Below are positions 9,051 through 18,134 of a stretch of DNA of 64,000 nt, piece after piece. The notes under the pieces were generated by a model, which was not told where the DNA came from, did no database searches, and saw only the letters and a program-made list of their open reading frames with translations. The translations under genes and the position numbers were made by a program. This DNA comes from Celeribacter persicus. GTDB lineage: Bacteria; Pseudomonadota; Alphaproteobacteria; Rhodobacterales; Rhodobacteraceae. The stretch lies in assembly GCF_003050785.1 (NCBI RefSeq), contig NZ_QAOH01000005.1, forward strand, positions 186,001 to 250,000. Direction: 5' to 3'. Position 1 is the stretch's first letter, and the number at the start of each line of letters is the position of its first letter.

Positions 9051-10312
9051 CCATTTTCACCAATGCCCGACTGATCGACCCCGAGGCGATGACCGATGAA
9101 ACCGGCTGGCTTCGGATCGAAGGCCCGACCATCGCGGAACACGGCACCGGCATGCCGCCGATGGGCGAGAGCATCGACTGCAGTGGGCTTTGCCTTGCGC
9201 CAGGGATCGTCGATCTGGGCGTGAAGGTCTCTGAGCCGGGCGAGCGGCACAAGGAAAGCTTTGCCTCCGCAGGCCGGGCGGCCGCGGCAGGCGGGGTCAC
9301 GACCATGATCACCCGCCCCGACACGCTGAACGCCATCGACAGCCCCGAAGTGCTGGAGTTCGTGCAACGCCGGGCAGCCACGGATGCCGTGGTGAAAGTG
9401 AAACACATGTCCGCACTGACCAAAGGCCGTGAAGGCCGCGAGATGGTCGAGATCGGTTTCATGCGCGACGCGGGAGCGGTTGCTTTCACCGATTGCGATC
9501 ATGTGGTCGAGGACACCAAGGTTTTGCAGCGCGCGCTGACCTACGCGAAATCCACCGGCGCGCTGGTGATCGGCCACCCGCAGGAACCGGGCCTCTCGAA
9601 AGGCGCTTCTGCCACATCCGGCAAATTCGCGGCACTCAGGGGCCTGCCTTCCGTGTCGTCCATGGCCGAGCGCATGGGGCTCGACCGCGATCTGGCGCTG
9701 ATCGAGATGACCGGCGTTAGCTATCACTTCGACCAGATCACCACCACCCGCGCGCTTCCGGCGCTGGAACGGGCGAAACAGAATGGCTTTGACGTCACCG
9801 CCGGGGTGTCGATCCACCATCTGACCCTGAACGAGCTGGACGTCGGCAATTACCGCACCTTCTTCAAGGTGAAGCCGCCCTTGCGCTCGGAAGACGACCG
9901 TCTTGCGATGGTGGAGGCCGTGGCCTCCGGCTTGATCGACGTGATCTCTTCGATGCACACACCGCAGGACGAAGAGAGCAAACGCCTGCCGTTTGAGGAG
10001 GCCGCCTCCGGGGCCGTGGCGCTTGAGACCCTGCTGCCTGCCGCGATGCGTCTTTACCATGCCGGGCAACTCACCCTGCCGGAACTGTTCCGCGCCATGG
10101 CGTTCAACCCGGCGAAACGCCTGGGACTCGAAAGTGGGCGACTGGTTGAAGGCGCGCCCGCCGATCTCGTGCTCTTCGACCCGGATGCGCCCTTTGTTCT
10201 GGATCGCTTCACCTTGCGGTCGAAATCAAAAAACACCCCCTTTGACGGCGCGAAAATGCAGGGCAAGGTGAAAGGCACCTGGGTCGACGGGCTTCGGGTC
10301 TATGAGGGCTGA
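9047..10312 (+). CDS. pyrC: Dihydroorotase-like protein lacking metal ligands (PyrC')
   Basis: A 421-residue amidohydrolase-fold protein related to class I dihydroorotases. The fold is clear (APGIVDLG...EPGE, AAAAGGVTT, GALVIGHPQEP, FKVKPPLR), but the HxH metal motif expected after PGxVD reads G58-V-K60. The catalytic aspartate of the usual DHAPH motif reads Met303 in SSMHTPQ. It is therefore probably non-catalytic. Inactive PyrC' homologues in Pseudomonas assemble with PyrB and stabilise it; the linkage to pyrB here fits the same role. A genuine dihydroorotase should then exist elsewhere in the genome. ATG at 9047 overlaps the previous stop by 4 bases. Confidence 0.85.
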   Translation: MTIFTNARLIDPEAMTDETGWLRIEGPTIAEHGTGMPPMGESIDCSGLCLAPGIVDLGVKVSEPGERHKESFASAGRAAAAGGVTTMITRPDTLNAIDSPEVLEFVQRRAATDAVVKVKHMSALTKGREGREMVEIGFMRDAGAVAFTDCDHVVEDTKVLQRALTYAKSTGALVIGHPQEPGLSKGASATSGKFAALRGLPSVSSMAERMGLDRDLALIEMTGVSYHFDQITTTRALPALERAKQNGFDVTAGVSIHHLTLNELDVGNYRTFFKVKPPLRSEDDRLAMVEAVASGLIDVISSMHTPQDEESKRLPFEEAASGAVALETLLPAAMRLYHAGQLTLPELFRAMAFNPAKRLGLESGRLVEGAPADLVLFDPDAPFVLDRFTLRSKSKNTPFDGAKMQGKVKGTWVDGLRVYEG

Positions 10313-10374
10313 TCCTTTTGGATCGCGTCGAAAATTGAGTATTTGAACCATCAGAAAGCCAGCAGGACAGATTC

Positions 10375-10959
10375 ATGAGCTTCATCGCCACCGCCATCCT
10401 CGCCTATCTCCTCGGCTCGATCCCCTTCGGCATCGTCATGGCACGCCTGTTCGGGCTTGGCGATCTGCGCCAGATCGGTTCGGGCAACATCGGCGCGACG
10501 AATGTCCTGCGCACCGGCAACAAGCTGGCCGCGTTTCTCACGCTCCTGGGCGACAGCGGCAAAGGCGCGCTGGCGGTGGTCATCGCGCGCATTCTTGTGG
10601 GCGAACAGGCGGCGGGGATCGCGGGGCTTTGCGCCATGCTCGGGCATCTTTACCCGGTGTTCCTGCGCTTCAAGGGTGGCAAGGGGGTCGCGACCTTCCT
10701 CGGCACGCTTCTGGCGCTGAGTTTTCCGGCGGGAGTTCTGGCCTGTGGCACATGGCTTCTGGTTGCGGTGATCACCCGGTATTCCAGCCTCTCGGCGCTG
10801 ATCGCGGCGTTGATGGCACCGATCTACACGGCGTTCTTCTATCACCTGCATGGCGCACTTCTGGTGCTCATGCTGACAGCGCTGATTTTCTACAAACACC
10901 GTGAAAATATCATGCGCCTCAAGGCCGGTACGGAAACGAAGATCGGTAAAAAGGGCTGA
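10375..10959 (+). CDS. plsY: Acyl-phosphate glycerol-3-phosphate acyltransferase
   Basis: A 194-residue multi-helix inner-membrane enzyme that transfers acyl groups from acyl phosphate to glycerol-3-phosphate, the first step in phospholipid synthesis. All three family motifs are visible: SGNIGATN (about residues 36-43), GHLYPVFLRFKGGKGVAT (about 90-107), and KHRENIMRL near the C-terminus. It starts 62 bases after the PyrC-like gene, close enough for co-transcription. The length and motifs are standard, with no missing residues. Confidence 0.96.
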   Translation: MSFIATAILAYLLGSIPFGIVMARLFGLGDLRQIGSGNIGATNVLRTGNKLAAFLTLLGDSGKGALAVVIARILVGEQAAGIAGLCAMLGHLYPVFLRFKGGKGVATFLGTLLALSFPAGVLACGTWLLVAVITRYSSLSALIAALMAPIYTAFFYHLHGALLVLMLTALIFYKHRENIMRLKAGTETKIGKKG

Positions 10960-11044
10960 TTTTCCCGAAAACGCACCACCGGCGCCGCATTCCCGCCAGA
11001 ATCCACGCCAAAATTGACCCCGTAATGATTTGTCGGGGGACATG

Positions 11045-11560
11045 ATGGCCGGACCGTTGAAAGCCGTAGAAAACGGCTATTTCAGAGCTTTCAATTTCTC
11101 AGGACGCGCCTCGCGCTCCGAATTTTGGTGGTTTGCCATCTATTACACCATCGTGAGTGGTCTGCTGGTGATAGACCTTACCAATGGCGGCACCCTGTTC
11201 ATCTGGTTCGTGTTGCTCAACATTATTCCCAACCTGTCGATGACCATCAGGCGACTGCATGACATTGGGCGCTCAGGTTTCTGGTTCTTCATTTCATTCG
11301 TCCCCATCGTCGGCCCGATCATTCTGCTGATCTTCTATCTCCTGCCCTCCGAGCCGCATCGCAACGTCTGGGGCGATCCGGAACATGGCGGTTCCATGCG
11401 CCCCAGAGATCGGTTTTCGGGCCGATCCGCCCAGTCCGGTTACGCGGCCCTGACACGTATCCCGGAAGCCGGGCAGGTACATTCGGATGAATTCGAAGAG
11501 GCCCGTCGACAGGAAATACACGATTATTACCGACGTCGGGTGCTTGGCCAGAACGGGTGA
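11045..11560 (+). CDS. DUF805 family membrane protein
   Basis: About 171 residues. The DUF805 signature is clear: FNFSGRASRSEFWWF near the N-terminus, several hydrophobic helices, and the IRRLHDIGRSGFWF loop. The soluble C-terminal tail of about 55 residues after SEPHRNVWG is Arg-rich and longer than usual. The frame opens upstream at a TTG (11030), but ATGATG at 11042/11045 follows a GGGGGA ribosome site, so I use the second ATG. The function of the family is unknown. A second DUF805 gene follows directly. Confidence 0.88.
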   Translation: MAGPLKAVENGYFRAFNFSGRASRSEFWWFAIYYTIVSGLLVIDLTNGGTLFIWFVLLNIIPNLSMTIRRLHDIGRSGFWFFISFVPIVGPIILLIFYLLPSEPHRNVWGDPEHGGSMRPRDRFSGRSAQSGYAALTRIPEAGQVHSDEFEEARRQEIHDYYRRRVLGQNG

Positions 11561-11658
11561 TACGGCACGAAATTCCGGCAAGATTTCCCCTCAAGATTTC
11601 TCCTTGTGTCTTCGTCAGCCTGACCGAAGACTGGTGCAAACATCAAAGGGACATTTTC

Positions 11659-12081
11659 ATGACATTCATCGACGCCATCACAACCTGTTTCCAGAAATAC
11701 GTCACCTTTTCCGGTCGTGCCCGACGGGCGGAATATTGGTGGTGGTCGCTCTTCATCATCTTGGGAAGTATGATTTTTGGCGGGGTCGATACGGTGTTTT
11801 TCGGCGTGCCGGAAATTACCGGGCCGACCGCTGGCATTTTCAGTCTTGTCACCTTCCTACCGGGCCTGTCGGTCTGGATCCGTCGTCTGCACGACGTCGA
11901 TCGGTCCGGCTGGTGGGTTTTGCTGATCCTGATCCCGGTGATCGGCTGGCTCGTCCTGCTCTACTGGGCCGTCACGCGTGGCACCACGGGTGCGAACCGT
12001 TTCGGTCCCGATCCGATCACCGGCGAGGGCACGCCCCTGTCCTATGAAAACAGCGCAATCCCGCCTGTCACGCGCCATTGA
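11659..12081 (+). CDS. DUF805 family membrane protein (second copy)
   Basis: A 140-residue paralogue of the preceding gene, with VTFSGRARRAEYWWW, about four hydrophobic helices and the WIRRLHDVDRSGWW loop. It lacks the long Arg-rich tail of the first copy. ATG at 11659 is chosen because the domain begins there and AAAGGG lies 7 bases upstream; the longer frame to 11557 is spurious. The tandem arrangement suggests duplication. No function is known. Transcription probably ends at the GC hairpin at 12095. Confidence 0.88.
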   Translation: MTFIDAITTCFQKYVTFSGRARRAEYWWWSLFIILGSMIFGGVDTVFFGVPEITGPTAGIFSLVTFLPGLSVWIRRLHDVDRSGWWVLLILIPVIGWLVLLYWAVTRGTTGANRFGPDPITGEGTPLSYENSAIPPVTRH

Positions 12082-12094
12082 CAAAACGAACAAT

Positions 12095-12116
12095 AAAGGG
12101 GCCCGCGGGCCCCTTT
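12095..12116. terminator. Bidirectional intrinsic terminator
   Basis: A perfect 10-bp stem (12095-12104 with 12107-12116), loop GC, A-tract on the left and T-tract on the right. It lies between the convergent DUF805 and gshA genes and can serve both, because its arms begin AAA and end TTT. Confidence 0.8.
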
Positions 12117-12117
12117 C

Positions 12118-13488
12118 TCAATAGGAATATTCGCCAAACACGCGGGTCACGTCCCCGTTCCAGTCGGTGTTGAACCGTTCGATCAACTCCGCCGCAGGGG
12201 ATTGACCCGTTTCGATGCTGTCCTTGAGTGCGTTGAGGAAATGGGTCTCGTCCGGGACCATGCCACCCGCCCCCTCACGACCGCGCGCCTTCAGCCCGCT
12301 TTCCGCAATGTTCACACATTCCCGTGCAAGATCGAGCATCCTGACGCCCCCCACCTCGGCATGAAGCGCATCGACAGAGGCCGCCACCCGCAACTCTTCG
12401 CGGAATTCGGGCGTCCAGCCCTTGATCAGATCGGTGGCGGCATCGAGCGCGGTCTGATCGTACATCAACCCGACCCAGAAAGCCGGAAGCGCACAAAGAC
12501 GACGCCACGGGCCACCATCGGCGCCACGCATTTCCATGTATTTCTTGATCCGCGCCTCAGGGAAGAGCGTCGTGAGGTGATCGGCCCAGTCGGAAAGCGT
12601 CGGCTTTTCGCCGGGCATCGCGGGCAGCTCGCCCTTGAGAAAATCGCGGAAGGACTGACCGAGTGCGTTGATATACTTGCCATCGCGATAGACGAAATAC
12701 ATCGGCACATCGAGCGCGTATTCGACATAGCGCTCGAACCCCATGCCGTCCTCAAACACAAAGGGCAGCATGCCGGTGCGCGACGGATCGAGGTGACGCC
12801 AGATGTAAGACCGCCAGGATTTATGCCCGTTCAGCTTGCCCTCCTTGAAGGGCGAATTGGCGAAAAGCGCGGTGGCAACCGGTTGCAGCGCCAGGGCGGT
12901 ACGGAATTTCTGCACCATATCCGCCTCGGACGCGAAATCGAGGTTCACCTGCACGGTGCAGGTCCGGCGCATCATCTGCGTGCCGGTGGTGCCCACCTTG
13001 TCCATATAGGCGTCCATGAGCTTGTAACGGCCCTTGGGCATCAAAGGCATCTCGTCATGGGTCCAGCTCGGCGCCATGCCCAACCCGATGAAGCGCGCGC
13101 CGATCTCATCGGCCACCGTGTGCACTTCCTTGAGGTGTTCGTTCACCTCGTCACAGGTCTGGTGAATATTGTCCAGAGGCGCGCCTGAAAGCTCAAGCTG
13201 CCCGCCCGGCTCAAGCGAAACATTCGCACCGTTCAACTCCAACCCGATGAGATATTCACCCTCGAAAATCGGGTTCCAGCCGTAGCGATCCTGCAAACCT
13301 TCGAGGATTGCCTTGATCGAACGCTCGCCAGCATAGGGCAAGGGCATCAGCTTGTCTTCGCAATAGCCGAACTTCTCGTGTTCGGTGCCAATCTTCCACT
13401 GATCCTTCGGCTTGCATCCCTCTTCGAAATATCCAACGAGGTCGTCATAGCTTTCGATCGGGCCGCCGCCGGATTGGGGGATGGACAT
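12118..13488 (-). CDS. gshA: Glutamate-cysteine ligase, plant type
   Basis: A 456-residue ATP-dependent ligase that makes gamma-glutamylcysteine, the first step of glutathione synthesis. The sequence follows the GCS2/plant-type pattern shared by alphaproteobacteria: IGTEHEKFGY near residue 36, LEPGGQLELSGAP, and RTCTVQVNLDF. ATG at 13488 begins the conserved MSIPQSGGGP-type N-terminus; the longer frame to 13551 is not supported. It is convergent with DUF805 and ends at the shared terminator. Monocistronic expression is likely, since the gene upstream is 91 bases away on the same strand. Confidence 0.94.
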   Translation of the reverse strand: MSIPQSGGGPIESYDDLVGYFEEGCKPKDQWKIGTEHEKFGYCEDKLMPLPYAGERSIKAILEGLQDRYGWNPIFEGEYLIGLELNGANVSLEPGGQLELSGAPLDNIHQTCDEVNEHLKEVHTVADEIGARFIGLGMAPSWTHDEMPLMPKGRYKLMDAYMDKVGTTGTQMMRRTCTVQVNLDFASEADMVQKFRTALALQPVATALFANSPFKEGKLNGHKSWRSYIWRHLDPSRTGMLPFVFEDGMGFERYVEYALDVPMYFVYRDGKYINALGQSFRDFLKGELPAMPGEKPTLSDWADHLTTLFPEARIKKYMEMRGADGGPWRRLCALPAFWVGLMYDQTALDAATDLIKGWTPEFREELRVAASVDALHAEVGGVRMLDLARECVNIAESGLKARGREGAGGMVPDETHFLNALKDSIETGQSPAAELIERFNTDWNGDVTRVFGEYSY

Positions 13489-13579
13489 ATGGGGATACTC
13501 CGAAGCGTTTCTTGGTCCGGTAGAGATGTGGCAAGCGCCCAAGGAAGTCAATGCGACCGTCGTGTTCCCGGTCGCGTGC

Positions 13580-14086
13580 TCAGTGCAGAACCGCTGTGCG
13601 TTTGCGCCAGATCACCACAGGTTTATCGGGATTGGATTTGATTTCGCGGAGCATTTTTTCGGTTTCCAACCCTTCAAGCCCGACGAAGACATCGAACAGA
13701 GCCTCCGCCCCATGAGCATTGAGCGGGATGGTCAGAGGCGTCTGCCCGTAGGCGTCGATCTGCCAATGAGCATGGCCTTTCGGACCGGGGAGAAGCGTCA
13801 CGGAGGAAATCGCACCGATCTCGATCTGACCGCCGGTGAGTGGGGAAAAGAAACTGACGACGCCCTCGTCCACCTCCACCGCACCGAAGCCTCCCCCGCC
13901 CTGAGAGAAACGGGCGCGTTGCACGGCGGCGAAGGCAAAGATCACGGCAATACCGGTCACAATGAGGGCGATCCAGCGCATGACGCCATAAGATGAAAGC
14001 GACCACCACGCGAAGAGCGCCACGAATACGAGCCCGACAATCACCTCGCGCCAGCGGAACAAGGCCGCTCTGATTTCCGGCCTCAC
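13580..14086 (-). CDS. Unknown two-helix membrane protein
   Basis: A 168-residue protein of unknown function. Two adjacent hydrophobic helices lie at about residues 15-55, followed by a beta-rich soluble domain (GGGFGAVEVDEG, VTLLPGPKG) and a C-terminal KSNPDKPVVIWRKR segment. GTG at 14086 overlaps the rsmE stop as GTGA, so the genes are coupled; the ORF can be read from a TTG two codons earlier, but the overlap favours GTG. It is probably co-transcribed after rsmE. No catalytic motif is seen. Confidence 0.82.
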   Translation of the reverse strand: MRPEIRAALFRWREVIVGLVFVALFAWWSLSSYGVMRWIALIVTGIAVIFAFAAVQRARFSQGGGGFGAVEVDEGVVSFFSPLTGGQIEIGAISSVTLLPGPKGHAHWQIDAYGQTPLTIPLNAHGAEALFDVFVGLEGLETEKMLREIKSNPDKPVVIWRKRTAVLH

Positions 14087-14808
14087 GACCAATCCCCAAG
14101 CTGTTGTTGCCAGACGGTCATCGCCGCCACCGCTGCCGTGTCGGCGCGCAGGATACGGGGGCCCAACGAAACGGCATGAGCATAAGGCAGTGCGTGGAGG
14201 CGCTTGCGCTCAACGTCCGAGAACCCGCCCTCGGGACCGATCAGAATGGCCCATTTGCCGTCCTTCACATCGCCAAGCGCTTCGGCAGCCCCCACAAGCG
14301 TTTCGTCGCAGAACATGATCTGACGCTCTTCGTCCCAGTCCGTGAGCAGGCGGTCGAGCTTTTGCAAATCGGCCACCTCGGGCACATAGGTCCCACCGCA
14401 TTGCTCAGCGGCCTCAATGGCATGGGCCTGCAACCGGTCCTGCCGGATGCGTTCGGAATTGGTGAAATCGGTCTGAACGGGAACAATACGTTTCGCACCC
14501 ATCTCGGCGGCTTTCTCGACAATGAAATCGGTGCGCGCCTTCTTGATCGGCGCAAAGAGCAACCAGAGATCGGGCGGCATTTGCAGCTCGCGTGTTTTCT
14601 CGACACAGGTGAGGACACCACCGCGTTTGCCCGCCTCGGCCACTTCCGCCACGAACTCCCCGTCACGGGAGTTGAACAGCGCGACATAAGCGCCCGTTGT
14701 CAGCCGCATCACCCCGAAAAGGTAATGTGCTTGCTCCCGTTCCAGAGGAATGGATTGCCCCTCGGACAGAGGGTGATCTACATAGAGCCTGATTTTCGCT
14801 TCAACCAT
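14083..14808 (-). CDS. rsmE: 16S rRNA m3U1498 methyltransferase
   Basis: A 241-residue SPOUT-class methyltransferase that methylates U1498 of 16S rRNA. There is an N-terminal PUA-like part (RLYVDHPL, EQAHYLFGVMRL), then the knot domain with IGPEGGFSDVE and the C-terminal SLGPRILRADTA motif that binds S-adenosylmethionine. The length is typical. ATG at 14808 is only 11 bases from the divergent ubiA start, so the two promoters must overlap coding sequence. It is followed by a coupled membrane protein gene. Confidence 0.94.
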   Translation of the reverse strand: MVEAKIRLYVDHPLSEGQSIPLEREQAHYLFGVMRLTTGAYVALFNSRDGEFVAEVAEAGKRGGVLTCVEKTRELQMPPDLWLLFAPIKKARTDFIVEKAAEMGAKRIVPVQTDFTNSERIRQDRLQAHAIEAAEQCGGTYVPEVADLQKLDRLLTDWDEERQIMFCDETLVGAAEALGDVKDGKWAILIGPEGGFSDVERKRLHALPYAHAVSLGPRILRADTAAVAAMTVWQQQLGDWS

Positions 14809-14819
14809 GGATCCTACAT

Positions 14820-15785
14820 ATGACCGATCATCGCGTGACGCCAGAGCAGACCGGACAAGTGGCCGATGCGGTCAAGGGCAACTGGGTGGACCATAAAGCC
14901 CCCGCATGGACGCGGCCCTATCTGCGCCTGTCGCGGGCGGACCGGCCCGTGGGCACATGGTTGTTGCTCATCCCCTGCTGGTGGGGGGCGCTTCTGGCCT
15001 CGGCAGAAGCGGGGTCGCTCAACCTGCGCACGGTCTGGATCATGATCGGTTGCGCGCTTGGCGCATGGCTGATGCGCGGGGCGGGCTGTACATGGAACGA
15101 CATCACCGACCGGGATTTCGACGACAAGGTCGAGCGCACGAAAAGCCGCCCGATCCCCTCGGGGCAAGTCACGGTGAAACAGGCCGCCACATGGATGATC
15201 GTGCAAAGCCTCATCGCCTGTGCGATCCTTCTCACGTTCGGCAAGCTCGCGATCCTTTTGGGCGTCGCCTCCCTGATCCCTGTCGCGATCTATCCCTTTG
15301 CCAAACGATTTACATGGTGGCCGCAGGTGTTCCTTGGCATCGCCTTCAACTGGGGGGCGCTTCTGGCCTATGCCGCCGTCGCGGGCAAACTCAGTACAGC
15401 GCCGGTGTTCCTCTATCTTGCTGGCATCGCATGGACGATTTTCTACGATACGATCTATGCCCATCAGGATAAGGAAGACGATGCGCTGATCGGGGTGAAA
15501 TCCACCGCGCGGCGCTTTGGCGAAGAGACTCCGCGCTGGCTCAAACGCTTTCTCGTGATCACCGTCGTCCTGATGGCCGCAGGCATCATCGAGGCGCTGA
15601 GCGAGCGCTCGGTTCTGGCGCTTGTCGTGGCACTTGGCGCACCTTGGGCAATGGGGTTACATATGACCTGGCAGATGTCGCGTCTTGACACGGACAACCC
15701 CGATGTTTGCCTGAAACTTTTCCGTGCCAACCGCGATACCGGCCTTCTGGCTGCGCTGTTTCTTGCCATTGCGATCTTCCTTTGA
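14820..15785 (+). CDS. ubiA: 4-hydroxybenzoate polyprenyltransferase
   Basis: A 321-residue integral membrane prenyltransferase of ubiquinone synthesis. The two Asp-rich metal/diphosphate motifs are intact: NDITDRDFDDKVERT (about residues 97-111) and YAHQDKEDDALIGVKST (about 216-232). Eight or nine hydrophobic helices are visible. The N-terminus is rather long; the family core starts near KAPAWTRPYLRLSR, so a start slightly downstream cannot be excluded. It is divergent from rsmE with 11 bases between start codons. The OmpA-like gene follows after 63 bases. Confidence 0.94.
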   Translation: MTDHRVTPEQTGQVADAVKGNWVDHKAPAWTRPYLRLSRADRPVGTWLLLIPCWWGALLASAEAGSLNLRTVWIMIGCALGAWLMRGAGCTWNDITDRDFDDKVERTKSRPIPSGQVTVKQAATWMIVQSLIACAILLTFGKLAILLGVASLIPVAIYPFAKRFTWWPQVFLGIAFNWGALLAYAAVAGKLSTAPVFLYLAGIAWTIFYDTIYAHQDKEDDALIGVKSTARRFGEETPRWLKRFLVITVVLMAAGIIEALSERSVLALVVALGAPWAMGLHMTWQMSRLDTDNPDVCLKLFRANRDTGLLAALFLAIAIFL

Positions 15786-15848
15786 TTGCAGCCTTGGACC
15801 GAACCCCCTAAGACAAAGGCCACATCTCACAACAGGCCACTTCGTTTG

Positions 15849-17756
15849 ATGCGTATATCCAGCTTCCTGCCCGTCTTCGCCGCACTGATCCTTGGTTCCG
15901 TCCTCTGTCTGGCCGGTGCCGCGATCGGAGCCCGGTTCATCGAAAGCACCTCGACCAAAGCCGTCGAGAACCAGATGAACCTGCAAGGCTATGACTGGGT
16001 TGATGTCGAAGGCGACGGGTTGCAGATCGTTCTGACCGGTGTGGCCCCGGACGAACAGACGCAACTCGCCGCTCAGCGCGCCGCCGGTCATGTGGTCGAT
16101 CCGGCGCGGGTGATCAACGTGATGAACGTGGTCCAACAGGAAGACATCCCCGCCCCGCGCTTTTCTATCGAGATTCTGCGCAACGACAATGGCATCTCCC
16201 TGATCGGCCTCGTGCCCTCCTCCTGGGATCGCGCCCGCTTCATCGAGCGCCTCAAGAAATCGAGCGGCACGGGCTCCATCGCCGATCTGATGGAGCAGGC
16301 AGATTACCCACAACCCGAAACCTGGGACGAAGCCATGGAATTCGGGCTCGACGCCATTGCGCTTTTGCCGCGCTCGAAAATCTCTCTTGCCGCCGATGAG
16401 ATCACCGTTACGGCACTCGCCGAGAGCAAGGCACAGAAAGCCGCTTTCGAAAAGGAACTGAAAGCCGAATTGCCGGAGACGATCCGCACCCGGCTCGACA
16501 TCGCCGCCCCCCGTCCGGTGATCACGCCTTTCACTGCGCGTTTCCTGATCGACGAAACCGGACCGCATTTTGACGCCTGCGTGGCGGAAACCCCGCAAGG
16601 ACATCTGCGCATTCTGGCCGCCGCGAAATCGCTTGGCATCGACGATCCGCATTGCACCGTGGGGCTCGGCGCACCGTCCGCACAATGGGCCGTCGCGGTG
16701 GAAACCGGGATGCGGGCACTCGCCGAGCTTGGGCAGGGCAGCATCACCTTTACCGATGGCGATGTGAACCTGATCGCAGCGGAAGGTACCTCCCCCGCCC
16801 TGTTCGACAAGGTGGTGGGGGAGTTGGAGGCCGATCTGCCCCCGACCTTCATCCTGCACTCCACCCTGCCGCAACCTGAAGAAGCCGACGCGGAGGAAGC
16901 CCGCCCCGAGTTCGTGGTCACCCGCTCTCCGGAAGGTCAAACCCAACTGCGCGGACGGATTTCCGACGCGCGCAGCAAACAGGCAACCGAAGCACTGGCC
17001 CGGGCCGAGTTCGGATCGCATTCGGTCTATTCAGCTACGCGGATCGACGACACCCTGCCCTCCGGCTGGGCGATGCGGGCCATGGCCGTGATCGAAGCGC
17101 TTGGAGAGGTGACCCGTGGTTCCGCCATCATGACCGAAGACACTGTCGAGATCCGCGGAGAGACCGGGAACGAGAACGCCAAGGCCGCGATTGCCGGTAT
17201 CCTGTCCGACAAGCTCGGCGATGGCGCAGAATTCACCATCGACGTGAACTATGTGAAGAAACTCGACCCGGTGCTCGATCTGCCGACGCCGGAGGAATGC
17301 GTCGCCAATGCCAATGCCATTATCGCCAGTTCCAAGATCGTTTTCGATCCCGGTTCGGTCGAACTCAATGCCGAGGCCAATGACACACTGGACCGCATCG
17401 CGTCAGCCCTCAAGGATTGCGAAGATGTCGAAATGGAGATCGGTGGCCATACCGACAGCCAGGGCGGCGAGACGATGAACCTCAACCTTTCGACACAACG
17501 CGCCAATTCCGTACTCGATGGACTCTTGATGCGCCGCGTGGCCGGGGTAAGCTTTACCGCGAAAGGCTATGGTGAAAGCGAACCGATTGCCGACAACGGC
17601 ACGGAAGAAGGTCGTGAGGAAAACCGTCGGATCGAATTCAAACTGCTGAACGCAGACATGCCGGAAGAACCGCAGGGGGAAAATGCGGCCACCGGCACGA
17701 CGACCGAAACCGGTGCGGAAACCGCGGACGGGACAGAGAACGGGGACACGGAATGA
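15849..17756 (+). CDS. OmpA-family envelope protein with BON-like repeats
   Basis: A 635-residue envelope protein. It has an N-terminal signal or anchor (about residues 5-30), then a long region of BON-like repeats (GDGLQIVLTGVAPDEQ and similar), and a C-terminal OmpA peptidoglycan-binding domain (IVFDPGSVELNAEA ... IGGHTDSQGG ... NLSTQRANSVLDGLL ... EENRRIEFKL). An acidic, Thr/Glu-rich tail closes the protein. ATG at 15849 is preferred over a TTG extension. It probably tethers the cell wall to the membrane. The next small gene overlaps its stop by 4 bases. Confidence 0.9.
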   Translation: MRISSFLPVFAALILGSVLCLAGAAIGARFIESTSTKAVENQMNLQGYDWVDVEGDGLQIVLTGVAPDEQTQLAAQRAAGHVVDPARVINVMNVVQQEDIPAPRFSIEILRNDNGISLIGLVPSSWDRARFIERLKKSSGTGSIADLMEQADYPQPETWDEAMEFGLDAIALLPRSKISLAADEITVTALAESKAQKAAFEKELKAELPETIRTRLDIAAPRPVITPFTARFLIDETGPHFDACVAETPQGHLRILAAAKSLGIDDPHCTVGLGAPSAQWAVAVETGMRALAELGQGSITFTDGDVNLIAAEGTSPALFDKVVGELEADLPPTFILHSTLPQPEEADAEEARPEFVVTRSPEGQTQLRGRISDARSKQATEALARAEFGSHSVYSATRIDDTLPSGWAMRAMAVIEALGEVTRGSAIMTEDTVEIRGETGNENAKAAIAGILSDKLGDGAEFTIDVNYVKKLDPVLDLPTPEECVANANAIIASSKIVFDPGSVELNAEANDTLDRIASALKDCEDVEMEIGGHTDSQGGETMNLNLSTQRANSVLDGLLMRRVAGVSFTAKGYGESEPIADNGTEEGREENRRIEFKLLNADMPEEPQGENAATGTTTETGAETADGTENGDTE

Positions 17757-18079
17757 ACAGAACCGAATTGATCATCGCCACGGCGATCGTGCTATTCATC
17801 GCCTTCCTGATGGGATGGTTCGCGCATTGGCTGGTGCATCGGTTCGTGCGGGTCGGTCAGGGGGAGATGAACGATCTCGATACCATGGCGCAGCAATTGC
17901 ACGAAGCCGAGGAAGAGCGCGATCAGGCCATCGCCTATTACCAGCACCGCGAAGCGGAGATGACAACGCAGAGCAACCAGACCGAAGCGGAACTGCGTGC
18001 CGCGATGGACGGGCTGCGCGAAGCGCGCCAGGAAGCCGAGGAACTCCGGGCCTATATCGAACGGATGAACGCGGGCTGA
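17753..18079 (+). CDS. Small membrane-anchored coiled-coil protein
   Basis: A 108-residue protein with one N-terminal helix (about residues 6-24) followed by a continuous, highly charged Glu/Gln/Arg-rich coiled coil to the C-terminus. It is translationally coupled (ATGA) to the OmpA/BON gene, which suggests a joint envelope role. I do not recognise a named family. The stop codon lies inside the hairpin of the terminator at 18068. Confidence 0.85.
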   Translation: MNRTELIIATAIVLFIAFLMGWFAHWLVHRFVRVGQGEMNDLDTMAQQLHEAEEERDQAIAYYQHREAEMTTQSNQTEAELRAAMDGLREARQEAEELRAYIERMNAG

Positions 18080-18093
18080 GACCCGCGTTTTTT
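18068..18093 (+). terminator. Intrinsic terminator of the ubiA-OmpA operon
   Basis: An 8-bp perfect stem (18068-18075 with 18082-18089), 6-base loop CTGAGA, followed by a run of six T. The preceding gene's TGA stop is inside the loop. Confidence 0.85.
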
Positions 18094-18134
18094 GCTGCCG
18101 AGAATGCGTCACGGCTGGAAGGGCGAACCACCGC

